Assembly: GCF_032854445.1 (NCBI RefSeq)
Contig: NC_088302.1
Location: 44,308,645-44,372,644, forward strand
From: Liolophura sinensis
Taxonomy: Eukaryota; Mollusca; Polyplacophora; Chitonida; Chitonidae
Direction of reading: 5' to 3'
DNA: 64,000 nt
The translations under genes and the position numbers were made by a program. Shown here piece by piece: positions 1 through 11,571 of the stretch (positions are counted from its first letter, which is position 1; each line of letters opens with the position of its first letter). Under the pieces are notes generated by a model. It was given only the letters and a program-made list of their open reading frames with translations, was not told the DNA's origin and did not search any database.

Positions 1-235
1 TCGAGAGACCAGTGAGAATTCGAGCATGCGGTCGCTGTGAGATCAAGTCCAGCTCATGCTGGCTTCCTCTCCGGTCGTAGGTGGGAAGGTCTGGAAGCAA
101 ACTGCGGATGGTCGTGGGCTTCCCTCGGATACTGCACCGTTTCCTCCTACCATAATGCTGGTCGTATAAGTGAAATATTTTTTAATACGGCGTTAGACAC
201 CAATCAAATAAATAAATAAATAAATAAATAAATAA
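1..235 (+). repeat. V-SINE-like (RUDI-like) SINE, 5' end cut by window edge
   Basis: The copy shows the core 'ctcatgctggcttcctctcc', the V-type block 'ggtttcctcc..accataatgctgg', the tail 'acaccaatcaaataaat' and an AAAT-repeat 3' end. The tRNA-like head is mostly missing. The same core recurs many times in this window, which establishes it as a dispersed family. The V-SINE superfamily assignment rests on resemblance of the 'gggtttccccCGGgctctgcCCGGtttcctccca' type core to known V-SINEs, recalled from memory. Confidence 0.85.
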
Positions 236-2149
236 CATTTCGAGCAGCAACGAGTTGAAGTTTTTCTAATCGATTGGTCAGTTCCTGAGAGCAGTTATCC
301 CAGACTACACATGAATATTCTAATATAGGCTAGCCTAATATATGTTACATACACCCTCACTAATTTGATACTTAATCTTTCGAAGTATCCCTATTCTTAT
401 TTATGTAACTTTGATAATAAAGTTAATATGGGAATCCCATTTGCAATTTGCTTGCGTATAAGCTCAGGTGTTTGTGGTTGGGTGATTCATTAATAACGGT
501 ATCATCAAGAAATATTTCTACTAGCCTTTGAAGAAGTTTGTTGGTAAACGGTATAAATACCGATTTTAATGCATTGAATTGCATCCTCCATTGCCTAGAC
601 TACTTCAAGATTGTCGTCATCATATCATGATTCAATATCATTTCGAGTTCAAGAATATTTGGTGATGGTTGCTTTCACTGTCAATACGCTCAAGGCTCGA
701 GCCGTTCTGCAAAGGTGTCTCAACGCTGTGTCAAGTATATTTCCCATGATGATCGACGCATCTCTTCATTGTATGTCATGGAAATTGCGACGGTCGCAGT
801 TTGCGACCGCCTTTTAGAATGCATGAGCTCCTGGAGTTTATCCTAAACTGCAACCTTTCCATTTAGTCTCTCTCACCCTGTACGATATAAAGGGTCCCTT
901 GGGTAAGATTGTCATTTGCCATACGGTTAAGCTCTAAGGAAGCAGTTGTTCTCAACCTTACAACTGGGCCCAGTAGGACTAGTTAAAGAGCTGGTTTCTT
1001 GCAAACATTAGTCTCTTCGTCATAGCGATCGAGTGTTCGAATCCAGCTGTTGCAGTTTTGGGCACGGCGTTAAAAACTAATCGATAAATCACTAATCCTT
1101 TTAGTTTATCAGATATGTAGATATGTCGTAGAGTTTGTCATTTGAATGTTAAATAATGGTGTTGATAGGATGTCAGATCAGGATGTCATAAAATTTAGGG
1201 TGTTGATCTACGAGCGATGTTGAGAAAGGATTTTCCAAAAGAGTGTTCAATAGGGCAGGTTAAGGAAGTTATGTGTTTAAATGCAGTCGATTTTAGAACA
1301 TCGTTAGAGGAAGGAAGAGACAAGTGAAAATAACCTTCACACCGACAATGAAATCTGACGGAAACTAATATTGGAATAAAATCTACAGTCAAACATGTTC
1401 TGAGTGAGTGACACAACGTGCGGGGATGCATTTTGTTTTCACGGATTAGAACTAAAAATGTTACAATGACCACTAAATTAGCTCTTTATTTGCGGTTCTT
1501 AACGGCAAATTGTTTTGACTAAGAAAAGTATCTGAATTTGTATTCAAGATATCGGTACCGTTATTTAAAAAGGTAAGATATTTCCGGTTTTTTGATCCAT
1601 GCAAGAACGACCTGACATAATGCTCACATGCAGTTAGATTAGGATTCCTACAATCTTTGATAAGCTCAAAGATTTTTCCTTTGGACAGATTCCCCTTGAT
1701 TAAAGCCACCCTCATGGGGTACTTTTCAAACTGCAGGAAAACACAGACAACAATGAAGGCACCTATCACAATTATTAACTTTCCTCACTCAACTGCTTCA
1801 ACTTTTCTGCCAACATTTGCTTGCTCAAAACATGACAATCTGTAAATGACTTACAGCACAATAGGATAGAATGTGGACACAGAACGAACGAAAGTTAGCA
1901 AAATATGACCTTTTAATTCTAAGAATGTTAAATGAAAATAAAGCCATTTACCCCATGAACACAAAGAGCATTTAATTTGGAAAAAGTGAAAGACTTTCTC
2001 ATATATATCAACGTTACAATACCTACAAAAATAATGTAAATCCAGTTGTTACATTATAGTGAAGCATAGCTCAAATATCTCGCGGATAGCAAATCTCGTA
2101 CCTTTATAAACCAATTGTCACAGATAAAATCCAGGATGTCGATATGTTA
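236..2149. other. Non-coding stretch, nothing firm
   Basis: No convincing exon is seen here. A degenerate tRNA/B-box-like segment (gtgttcgaatccagc, about 1030-1048) followed by 'acggcgttaaaaactaat' at about 1062-1082 may be a decayed SINE. An AATAAA-type signal on the minus strand near 1484-1489 could serve the minus-strand CD225 gene that ends at 2405, but it is 0.9 kb away and unproven. Confidence 0.4.
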
Positions 2150-2350
2150 AGCCCATGTGTGTCACAGCAAAATTAATATACAACTGTGTGTTACAGCAAT
2201 ATTAATATACAATTATGTGTTACAGAAAAATTAATATACAACTGTGTGTTACAGCAAAGATACAACTGTGTGTTACAGTTAAGGCAAGAGTTGTATGACG
2301 TCCATAAAATTTGTCTAGATGTTCAGCCCATGTGTGTTACAGCAAACATA
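2150..2350. repeat. 31-bp tandem repeat
   Basis: About six imperfect copies of a roughly 31-bp unit built around 'tgtgtgttacagcaa' and 'attaatatacaact'. It lies just past the stop codon of the minus-strand CD225-like gene, so it would fall in that gene's 3' untranslated region if the transcript extends this far. Confidence 0.8.
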
Positions 2351-2404
2351 CAACTGGGTGTCATAAACTCATCACACGTCCGACTGCCAACCCGAGCGAT
2401 CTTG

Positions 2405-5400
2405 CTATCCGTAATAACGGACGGTGGTGGTGGTATAAAAGCCCACGGTGAAGTAGACGATGAGAATAATGGTGACTGTAAGAACACCGACAATGATGGC
2501 GGAGATGGACAGTCCCAGTGACACCTTAGCTTTGGTCTGAGCCGTGTCGTAATCCCCGGACCTGGCTGCGTCTGCAGACTGAAATACAGGTAGTCATACA
2601 TTAAACTAAAAAAAAAACAAAAAAAAAAAACAAAAAACACAAAAAAAAACAAAAAAAAGAAAAGAATAATAATCCGTTACATGTAAGTTAAACAGAAAGT
2701 ATGCTGTCTGATAGATACGAGATTGTATGTCTATTATGCTATTATAAAGTATGATAATATGTCATATTCAGGATAATACCCTTACATGTAAGTTTAACAG
2801 AAAGTATGCTGTGTGATGGAAACTAGATTATAGACCTGTTCTGTCAATATAATATGGTACTACGTCATATTCAACATAACATCTTATCAGTCTACTACAT
2901 TGTACAAGGTTTATGTTAAATGGATTAAACATATAGCTAGATATTAGCTAGAAAAATCTGCTGCAATGACAGAGTACATTCTAGTATCACTGATACTAAC
3001 AGACATTCTGTTGAAGTTAACGGATTTTTTCAGAGTTAATAAGGTCTGTGTAGGAGCGACGAATCCAAATACAGTTAGAACATGATTTATTTATTTATTT
3101 GATTGGTGCTTTACGTCGTACTCAAGAATATTTCATTTGTACGACGGCGGTCAGCATTATGGTGGGATGAAAACAAACAGAACCCATGGTAAATCCACGG
3201 CCATCCGCAGGTTACCGAATCACCATTGACCAATAATGTTTGGCGTTTAGTTTCATTCAGAATTCCATGGGATGAATACCTGCGCACCTCTCTCCTCATT
3301 TCAACTAATGCCCTTACCATGCTGGAGAAAATGATGGCCACCAGTCCGAGAGGCCAGAAACAGCATAGGCACGAGACAATGGCCAGGGCCATATGGTTGT
3401 TTGGCGGAGGGTTGTTTGCCTGTACGTACGTGACATTCGGCTGAGTAGTCTGCGAGGGAAAAAAAACCACAAAAAACAACAACAGTGATTACAATAATAT
3501 GACAAAACACACAGATATACCCACACAAACAGACCCTGTTAAACCTTTGATTTGTAACAGGGGCTGTTGGTACAAATGACACTGTAATATGTTGAAAGAC
3601 AATGTTCGTGATTTCCAAATTCCAAAGACGGGTGCTAAGTCGCACAATTTGATCGATGTAGCCTACTGTCGGCTTTACATTTTAACTAGTCACTGAGATG
3701 GAATCTGGCTTCTCTGTTTTGGACAGGAAAAAGAACGTTGTTTCTGTACGTTGTTATCAGGTGTGGTGTAATTATCGACATTTTCAACACCTTTTTTTTT
3801 TACATGCACCGGTCTTTTTAACGGGTGTGCGGTCATACATAGCGTCAAAGGTACGTATATACATACATGCATAATGATGTGTATAATATGATGTGCGCAA
3901 ACTCACCACGACAGTAGTGTTGTGCGAATAGCCTGCACTGGGATACTGCTGGCCATACCCCTCCTTATCCGGGTAAACTGAAGAAGGAATAGAGGTTTAA
4001 TTACAAGTGGGGTTGCTGCATATTTTTAATTCCGTGAGGTGACGCTAGTGTGAATCATGAACTAGAGTAAGTTTTACATCAAAAATGAATTGTAACGTAA
4101 CGTCGACACCGTTACAATGTATCAGTTTCCATTATAACGTCGTACTGTCTCTAAAGTGACGCCATCTTGATGAACTGGGAAAGGAACAATTGACGTCATT
4201 AAAATGACGTCAAGGTCCTGCTGCCGAGCGTTATATGAATATGTTTGAGTAACAGTTTTATCGCGTATGTAGAAATAAGTATCTGGGGCTTGCACAAAAA
4301 GTTCACAATTGACGGAGAAATTGAGGGATAGATGTATAAATAAGTAGCTCAAGTTAGATGCATGTATATTATTTCACAACGGATGTATGTACACATATGA
4401 CAGGCTGAATGGGATTGCTCGTCGGAAGACTGGGAATCGCTTAATGCTATGAAATTAATATCTCCATGGGGGGACATACGATTTCGTCTTGTCCGTTCCA
4501 CATTTGTTTTATAAAAACTGTTTGTCTTTATTTTAATAGGCCACATGGTAGGCCTATATATGTACGTGTTCGAAGGCAGCATGCCTTTATCAAAACTGTA
4601 GGTGGCGGCTTAGATTGTATGTTGTATATAAAAAAAAATCATACAAAGGAGGCCTACGTGTAAAGTATGGATAACAAATGAGCATTAAGTGTATAGTAAA
4701 ATTAATTATAGTGTACATTAAGGGTATAGTAAAATTTAATGAATATCTGTTCAGGGACATCGTCACAATGTATTTCTTCAAAACATTTCAGTTTATGTTA
4801 ACTGCAAGTTTAATATCGGCATTTTACACATAATGTAAACACAACGTCAGGTTTACCAAGCCATTTGTGTTTATTGAAATTGTCTACCATATAACTACGT
4901 AAACATTTTACATGCTCGCTATATGTAAAATAAACACATCTCTTTAGTTGCTAAATATAGTTCTTATGAATAAACACAAGAACTCGTTTCTAAACCGTAA
5001 CAGAAATGTTTTTAAAATCGAAACACTTACTTTAAGTGCGTAGGCCTTCATCCTTTGTGTATGTGTTTATAGCTCTTTGTGCTTTTTCATCTCTACACTT
5101 CTGATAGGTATATATGGCCTATGTGTGAAGCATACGCGCTACGTGAAACGCGAGAAGCAAGCAGGAATTCAGACTGTATCCATATGGAATATAGTGTATT
5201 GTGCAGAGTTAGTGTGGTGGTTCATGAAATTGAAATCACATGGTGAAATTTTCCAGTCGGCCCATCGAATGAAAATGCGCTCTTCCATGCGATTGTAGCA
5301 TTCGACAAATCACATCGACTGAACGCGGCTTATAAAATTGGCTTGCCCTGCTTCCATTCCCAACCTGCGGACGGCCGTGGGTCCACCCCCCTCCCCCCCA

Positions 5401-8400
5401 CGCGCACCCGGGTGCTGTCCGGTAAAACACCAATTAAATAAGTTAATAAGTAACGCCCGCGGTAAATATTTGTGAACCAGCCTATACGGTATGCTGATGG
5501 TCATGCTTGAAAATCTATGGACTGCCATTCAAGGTTATAGGTATCCTAACGTAAATAGGCTGTATGTAAGCACTTCCCCGAACCAACAAAGAAAAGGAGA
5601 AAAGAAGAAGCAGAATAAATAAGGGCCACTACATAGGTCAGATCTAAGAGGAGTGCTATAAACAGGATTTCGAAATAATAAGATTTCGAAAGAAAAAACC
5701 ATGGTTTGCACGTTTTGACCCAGAAAATGTGCAACAAGATTACCACAGAACCCGGACATTAATGCACGCTTTTCTGTATGGATGGATGTAGCTTTTGTGT
5801 GGAGAACGAGTAAATTTCCGCTGACATACAAAGCTGTTATGGGGTAAATGCTTAAAAAATTTGTTATGTATTAAATATGACGCAGATACATAATGAAGTA
5901 GAATCACATCTAAATGGGATTCCGGTCAACCACCACTTTTCTTCTCAGAATTACGAAATACTATCTTTTTATATATACATTTACTTTTTTATAAACATTT
6001 TGTTTAATGGCCACGCGATTTTACATGGTCTGTATAACATGGTAGGTTGTATACCTATATCTGACAGCCAAGGTTGTTCATGCGTGCACACCACATGCAA
6101 ATCATGCCTTTTCAAGTCTGTCCATGCAAAATTTCTGTGAACGTTGATCGAGGTGACATAGAGCCATAAAGGGACCTCGTGAATGTCCCGGACAATATTT
6201 TGTACTAATGTGAAAAAACTCTTCACTGATCACATTCAGTGAATGAATTCAACAAAATGGATTCTGAAATACACAAATGCTGAAATTGTGAATAGAACCA
6301 ATTGACTGTACAGGTTAGGGCGTAGAAGAGAGCACGAAAAAATATAAAGAGCGTTGCGCAATGAAGCCGTTTCAGTACTGTTTAAGAGTATTGAGCAATA
6401 TCAGAATCTAATAACGGGAGGCATAATATTATAATAAATTAATAAAAGCATAGCCAAATCGTGTTTATGATTGAGGTTAAGCATTTCCGAGTTGCACCGC
6501 CACCTCCACCCCACGCTTTGCCCACCCATCTCACCCCAGATATATATTATATATACACATGTAGTTATCCACCTAGCATAAACATATCTTTACTTTTGAT
6601 ATGCTGTATAATGTAGAATATAAAAAACAGCAGAGAAATGGAATTAAAATTGATTGTGATTCCGGAAGACGGGTTTTCCAAACCACGATATATGAGTCTT
6701 CTATAAACTGTAACATTTTTAATAAACACTTTGTTTGAATTTATCCATATGCTTTTCATAAGCAGTCGTGACAGTGTGATCGATGTAGGCTAGTTACACA
6801 CTTACAGGTAAACATTGCCTGTCCAGGCCCACTCCGCGTAAGATTTCTGCGTAAGATTAAGTAAGCCTGTGATTGCGACATAACAGGATATTTAGCTGCG
6901 CCTCTCCCGGAGCACAAATTTTCTGTATTTCTCTCATGTGTTATCTCTCGATAGGTCACGGTGCACCACAACTGCGCAGTGATCGAGCAGAGCCATAGAG
7001 TGAGTGAGTGCTTGGGGTTTAACGTCGTACTCAACAATTTTTCAGTCATATGACGACGAAGGAATCCTTAGGGTGCATGTACGTGTAATGTGCCTCCTTG
7101 CAGCAGGACGGATTTCCACCGCTCCTTTATCTAGTGCTGCTTCACTGAGACGACTTACCGAAGGCAAGTAAGCCGCCCCGCCCGAGCCATTATACTGATA
7201 TGGGTCAACCAGTCGTTGCACTACCCCCTTGATGCTGAACGCCAAGCGAGGAAGTTACAACTTCCTCTTTTATAGTCTTAGATGTGACTCGATCAAGGAT
7301 TGATCCTGGATCTACCGGTCCCGACAGAGCCATAGAAAAGCTATAGATGTCCCGGCAAGGTGGTGACAGTCGAATAGAATACGAAAATAGCCATTGTATT
7401 CGACTGTAACAAATATATCACATATATAGTGCATCAGATGTCTGGTGAAATATTTTACTTCAGAAAAGACTTTAAGCCACACAAAATGACAAACTTTATA
7501 TACAGATAAAATTAATCTATAAACTTTGATTCAAGCTTCGGGCTTTCTAGTTTTAAGACGTTCCGTTCGTCTAGTGAGTGGTATAGGAGTACAAAAACAG
7601 GAAAACTCCACTTAAATAAACATATTATTGAAACGGTTCTTACACATCCGTAGCAGTAAGCTTTTAATTGCCACAGTATTTTATGAGGGAAATTGCATAA
7701 TTTTGTAAATGTATATGTGCGTAGTTTTTGTTTGGTCTTGTACACTTTCTTCCGTGTGATTCGAGAGGATATATACTTTGCCAACTGTTGTGAGGGATAG
7801 CGTTTTGGAGGTATCACGTGAGCGAGGGATCCCGTGACTGAAGGACAGAGTGTCTGTCGGACACCATGTCTGAGATGTTCCATGGATAGCGTGGCTAAGG
7901 GATATCGTGTCTAATGGATCGCGTGTCCGACGAGAGTTGGATTTGTTAGGTAACGATAGGAATATGGACAACCAAATAGACTACACTGGAAAACGACTGA
8001 ATGTAAAAGTACTCCTTTATATGCAGTTCGATCGCCCTTTGGTGGAAATAGAAACACCAGGCAAACAGACAAAAGAAAGAAATGACCAAATGCAATGACC
8101 CGATCTGGGTTTGATCCCAGGCCCCTCGACTTCGATCATGAAACATAAAAATGTAATATTTTTTTACTGTCGAGACCGAGTTATTCTATTTCAGGCTTGT
8201 TGATTCTGCATAATATCTTACGTTATTATAAATTACCCGCGTGTAGAGAAGGGTATATGGGAATTTAAACCCTGTGTGTGAAATTTTAACCCTGATTAAA
8301 TTACCCTTTTTGGGCATGTCCTGCGGCTGTGACAAGTGTATGTCAACATTTTTACCCGTTTGATCAGTCAGTGGCAATCGAGAATCACGCATGATGCAGG

Positions 8401-9553
8401 GACAAATGTATGTACCACATTTAACCTTTCTTTTCGGCTGCTTTGTTGACGTCAGCTTAGGCCTCGTCAATGTAGGTTATATGATTGTCTTTTGACTTGT
8501 GAAACACCTCACTCCTTGTGTTCTGCCCTGTGTCTAGCTATCATCTCCAGTAACTTGAAACTTTTAAAAGAGTCACGTGAAAACTTTCTCTTACCTATAC
8601 CTGTCCATATTATTTTCGTCAGTTCAACGATTGTTCACGGTAGTTGCATAAATGATCTCCCCAGAAAAAAATTTCTCCTTTATGTGAAGTAGAAAATATT
8701 TTAAATTGTATTTACCTATAGGGTATGCAAAATGCATTTGATATACAACGGAACTATTGTACTTTTATATCCGGCTTGACTTTTAAATAACATGAAACAA
8801 TCTGGATACCTGACATACACAAACAAATCTGAATGACGTGGATGGTTGAAATACAGCAGAAGTGAATGAAATACAGTCGATATAGCAAAAATGCTGTCCG
8901 ATAAAATGGTGATCGACTGAGCTCTATGTTCCCGACTACATAGCTGAAATACTCTCCAACGTGGCTGAAAACAAGGCATTGCCATGAAACCATTCATATA
9001 TTCACGCCACATCAGTTGTGAGTACAGATACAATCAGTTGTTAGTTTTTTACATGATGAAAAACAAAATCTTAAAAATATCGAATTTCGTAAAGTTTACA
9101 GATGTGGTTCTGATGATGGAGATTTTGTTGGTCCTAATACGAGGGTATGTTGACATTTGAGGCAACAGCTGAAGTTCGGATATATTAGGGAGAGTGTGTA
9201 GGCGCTATAGCTGCTTTAGCCGTGTAAAAATTAATAAACATGAAATGACGAAATGAAAAAAATCAAGTGGTAAGTCAAAGAAACAATGATTTACCTTCGT
9301 AAGCTACTGAATTATGCGATGACGGAAAATTGGTGTTGAAACGGCTAAGGCATTTCACTTCTGTTTGGTTTTCTTGTATAACAGACTGTCCATTAAAATG
9401 TATGAACGAAAAAGATTACACGAATAGTGGATATATTATGCATGGCAAGTAGTGGAATAAAGTGGTCAGGAAAAAAAGCAAAGAAATAGATAAAGAAACA
9501 AACAAACGGATACAAAGTGACACATAGCTAAAATGATATGGCTTACCTGACAT
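2405..9553 (-). CDS. CD225/dispanin-family small membrane protein, 4 coding exons (127 aa)
   Basis: Read by eye on the minus strand. Exon 1 is 9547-9553 (ATG TCA G, then donor GTAAGC). Exon 2 is 3907-3977 (acceptor TTCTTCAG, donor GTGAGT). Exon 3 is 3318-3449 (acceptor CTCGCAG, donor GTAAGG). Exon 4 is 2405-2578 (acceptor TATTTCAG, stop TAG). The coding parts sum to 384 nt, or 127 residues plus stop, with phases 1-0-0 that all agree. Residues 1-45 are rich in Tyr, Pro, Gln and Asn. Exon 3 carries the CD225 hallmark, a hydrophobic segment with C-L-C-C-F-W-P-L-G then V-A-I-I-F-S. Exon 4 carries the S-G-D-Y-D-T-A-Q loop and a second transmembrane helix, ending R-Y-Y-G. The family consists of two-pass or tail-anchored membrane proteins (IFITM, SYNDIG1, PRRT-type), with cysteines near helix 1 often palmitoylated. 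The cellular role here is unknown. The 5.6-kb first intron is the least certain link, since the first exon is only 7 coding bases. Confidence 0.82.
2680..3040. mobile_element. MITE-like element, copy 1 (nested or partly duplicated)
   Basis: The right end (about 2948-3035) reads 'aatctgctgcaatgac...cattctagtatcactgatac...acattctgttgaagttaac'. It is the inverted counterpart of left-end sequence carrying '(ta)aacagaaagtatgctgt', which occurs twice (about 2689 and 2792). The same ends flank the elements at 48.5 and 49.7 kb. There is no coding capacity. It sits in the last intron of the CD225 gene. Confidence 0.6.
3084..3230 (-). repeat. V-SINE-like SINE, 3' part
   Basis: Begins with the reverse-complemented AAAT tail and 'gattggtgctttacgtcgta', then 'caagaatatttcattt', 'cagcattatggtggga' and 'ccacggccatccgcaggtta'. 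The tRNA-like head is absent. It is inserted in the intron between exons 3 and 4 of the CD225-like gene. Confidence 0.85.
3990..5290. other. Intron 1 of the CD225-like gene, nothing recognised
   Basis: AT-rich sequence with no motif I can assign. It lies within the long first intron inferred for the minus-strand CD225 gene. Confidence 0.4.
5291..5450 (+). repeat. Short dispersed repeat joined to a decayed V-SINE 3' part
   Basis: Bases 5291-5340 (core 'gtagcattcgacaaatc') match 51268-51320 closely, so this is a dispersed sequence. It runs into a diverged V-SINE piece ('caacctgcggacggccgtgg' ... 'aaaacaccaattaaataag'). Confidence 0.65.
5451..6987. other. Intronic AT-rich stretch, nothing firm
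   Basis: No exon or repeat family recognised. Short open frames are AT-driven and lack recognisable motifs. Confidence 0.35.
6988..7336 (-). repeat. Second SINE family ('cttggggtttaacgtcgtac'), with 12-bp target duplication
   Basis: The element (about 7000-7324) begins (GAGT)n 'gcttggggtttaacgtcgta' and ends 'attgatcctggatctaccgg', which reads as a tRNA-like B box on the minus strand. It is flanked by a 12-bp direct repeat CAGAGCCATAGA at 6988-6999 and 7325-7336, the expected footprint of target-primed insertion. A near full-length sibling lies at 44650-44935, and tail-only copies are at 44066, 48868, 51535 and 58434. Confidence 0.85.
7337..9540. other. Intronic stretch with no recognised gene
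   Basis: Part of the inferred 5.6-kb first intron of the CD225-like gene. A lone B-box-like 'gggtttgatcccagg' at about 8107-8121 may be a SINE remnant. No protein motif was recognised on either strand. Confidence 0.35.
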
Positions 9554-10025
9554 TGTGATGTGTGAAGATCGGGCCTTATCCTTAAGTCAGAATAGTCTTA
9601 CACAAGATAGCGTTATGTTAACGCTTAAGTATAGAGATGTTTGGCGACGTTTTGCAATACCAGTCATACAGCATATGATTGGCTATCTACATACGCACGT
9701 GACGCCAAAAGGAAGGCGTATTACAAAAGATTCACCCTTCCAGGCACGTGAAAAATACCCACTTCGTGAGTGACTTGTCCTGACTCTCATATACAGAGAT
9801 ATATTCAATTCTCATTTTTTTTTTATCTCTCTTCAGTACAGGTAACACTTTGAATGTCATTTGTTGTTATTTTGTCCGCTCGAGTAACGGTAATGTGAAT
9901 ATATCCGGGTAATCGAAGCGTAACTGTAGGGTTTATCTCTCGAGCGATCACACCCAGATGTGTTGAAATAGTGGCTTTCTGACACAATATCAAGTGGAGT
10001 ATGTGCGGTATTCTGTATTAGCGTC
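9554..10025. promoter_or_regulatory. Presumed 5' flank of the CD225-like gene
   Basis: This stretch lies immediately upstream (minus-strand sense) of the ATG at 9551-9553, so it should hold the 5' untranslated region and promoter. I see no clear TATA box, CpG cluster or named regulatory motif. The assignment is by position only. Confidence 0.25.
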
Positions 10026-10039
10026 ATGTTATTTCAGTC

Positions 10040-10335
10040 AGCATACATGGCAGAAGGCCGTTGTCGAATGAACAAGATGTCTGCCGTTCAGTCGCTAGGG
10101 CACACAAGATGTAGGTTCAAATCGGGCCTTGGGCAAGGAATTAGTGGTGCCTCGGTGACAGTAAGCAGTAGTCTTACGTTCATAAAAGACCATCTGCCTT
10201 CCACAAGTATTATAAACACATCTGTACGTCATACGTGGGAAAAGTCGCCAGTAACTCGCCACTCCTTCAACCACAACACTGATGCCTATCGCTTAAGAGA
10301 GATATTCTTGAGAACTACGTTAAACAACAATTCCA
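10040..10335 (+). repeat. Diverged tRNA-headed SINE
   Basis: A head-like segment with B box 'gtaggttcaaatcgggcc' (about 10111-10128) is followed about 190 bases later by 'agatattcttgagaactacg' and 'ttaaacaacaat'. This resembles the V-SINE tail ('gaaatattcttgagtacg', 'taaaacaccaat'). The middle is not alignable by eye to the main family. Confidence 0.5.
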
Positions 10336-10479
10336 AAAATATTCCAAAAAAAGTTTTATGTCCTCTTATTGTCTGATATCAGATGATATCAGCACTGTAA
10401 ATGGAAACGTCTGCAGTATGAGAAAGTAAGTAAGTAAGTACGTTTATGTAAACTCTTTGATACCTGTGATGAGTGTTAA

Positions 10480-10880
10480 ACGGTAGTGGAGACGTAGATG
10501 TTTCGCCTTTCCAGAGTTACCTCTCTGGTATCTCTGGCGGGTGTGGTGTAGTACAGTTGCGGAGATGTGGATGTTTAGTCTTGTTACCTCTCTGGTATCT
10601 CTGGCGGGTGTGATGTAGTACAGTTGTGCAGATGTAGATTTCCATCTCTTTAGCCCTAGTCAGATCGGAGTACTGGCCAGATAGGCCTCAGATTCATCAA
10701 ACTCCCAGACAATCCCAGGCCTAACGAAATCAGGGTATCAGCATCACAATCGTTCAATAGTCCCTGCCTATTTGTGTTAGCCAGGTCAGAATCCCATGTC
10801 TTTAGTCCTAGTCAGATCGGAGTACTGGCCAGATAAGTTACAGGTTCATCAAATTCCCAAACTGATTAGTCCCAGGCTTA
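10480..10880. repeat. Two pairs of local duplications (~83 bp and ~149 bp spacing)
   Basis: 'cctctctggtatctctggcg' occurs twice at about 83-bp spacing near 10520 and 10590. 'ctagtcagatcggagtactg' occurs twice near 10657 and 10808. These are imperfect tandem duplications with no coding signal. Confidence 0.7.
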
Positions 10881-11079
10881 AAGCGGTCAGGGCCTCCGCC
10901 TCACCAGCGCTCTGTGATGTGTTTTGCATTGATTGAGCCGTTTTATAGCTTCTTGGGGCTATTTATTTTTTGAAAATATCCATTTTGATGAAAAATCGGT
11001 AAAATGCTGTTCAGTGTAGGGTAGCATGTGTATAGGCATCCTGAAATGAACAACATGCAACGTTCTAGTATTCCTACGC

Positions 11080-11445
11080 TTGAAAATGGAGACGTTCAGA
11101 GCAGAAATTGCTGCAAAAATTGAAAGTTTCAGTGTTTATAGCGAAAACGGAGCCTGTCGAGTGTGGACTGGACCATTGACGAGGGATGGTCGATATGGCC
11201 TTGCCTCCTACAAAGACCCCGTCACACATCGATGGAAGAAGAAACATATCAGTAGACTTGTTTATATGGCCAGACAGGGGCTGTCACATTTAGATCCCAA
11301 GCTTGATTGTTCACACGTGTGCCACAACACACGCTGTGTAAATGTGGACCACATAAGCTTGGAACCGCATTGTGCTGCAACGTAGGGCGCTGTCTCGGCC
11401 ATGGGCAGTATGCAAGGTGCATGCTGCATTTAAGACTGAGCAGGT
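11080..11445 (+). pseudogene. His-Me finger / HNH homing-endonuclease-like zinc-loop protein, frameshifted
   Basis: A 101-aa frame (stop at 11383-11385) contains C-R-V-W-T-G, an R-Y-G-L-A segment, L-V-Y, then a dense Cys/His block C-S-H-V-C-H-N-T-R-C-V-N followed by D-H-I-S-L-E-P-H. This is the layout of the zinc-binding loop of His-Me finger homing endonucleases. After the stop, a frame shifted by one base reads R-C-L-G-H-G-Q-Y-A-R-C-M-L (about 11388-11426), which is the expected last Cys-Gly-His...Cys part of the same fold. The copy is therefore probably broken by a single frameshift near 11380. It converges on a transposase relic whose stop is at 11572. It could be a free-standing domesticated gene, but position and decay suggest it is cargo of, or a neighbour in, the same mobile element. 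Confidence 0.65.
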
Positions 11446-11571
11446 TGGTTTCCCCTCATTAAAAATAATAAATAACAGATGTGTTTCAGATTTTGCTCAA
11501 TTTCTGTTATCATTTTTTAATTTCTTTCATAAACGACAACAGCAGTGACAAATTATATACAAAACTGGCGG

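Noticed and set aside
2323-2652. Minus-strand 109-aa frame ending in F/V-rich sequence
   Set aside because: Out-of-frame reading across an A-rich tract and the last CD225 exon; the correct frame is the one ending R-Y-Y-G.
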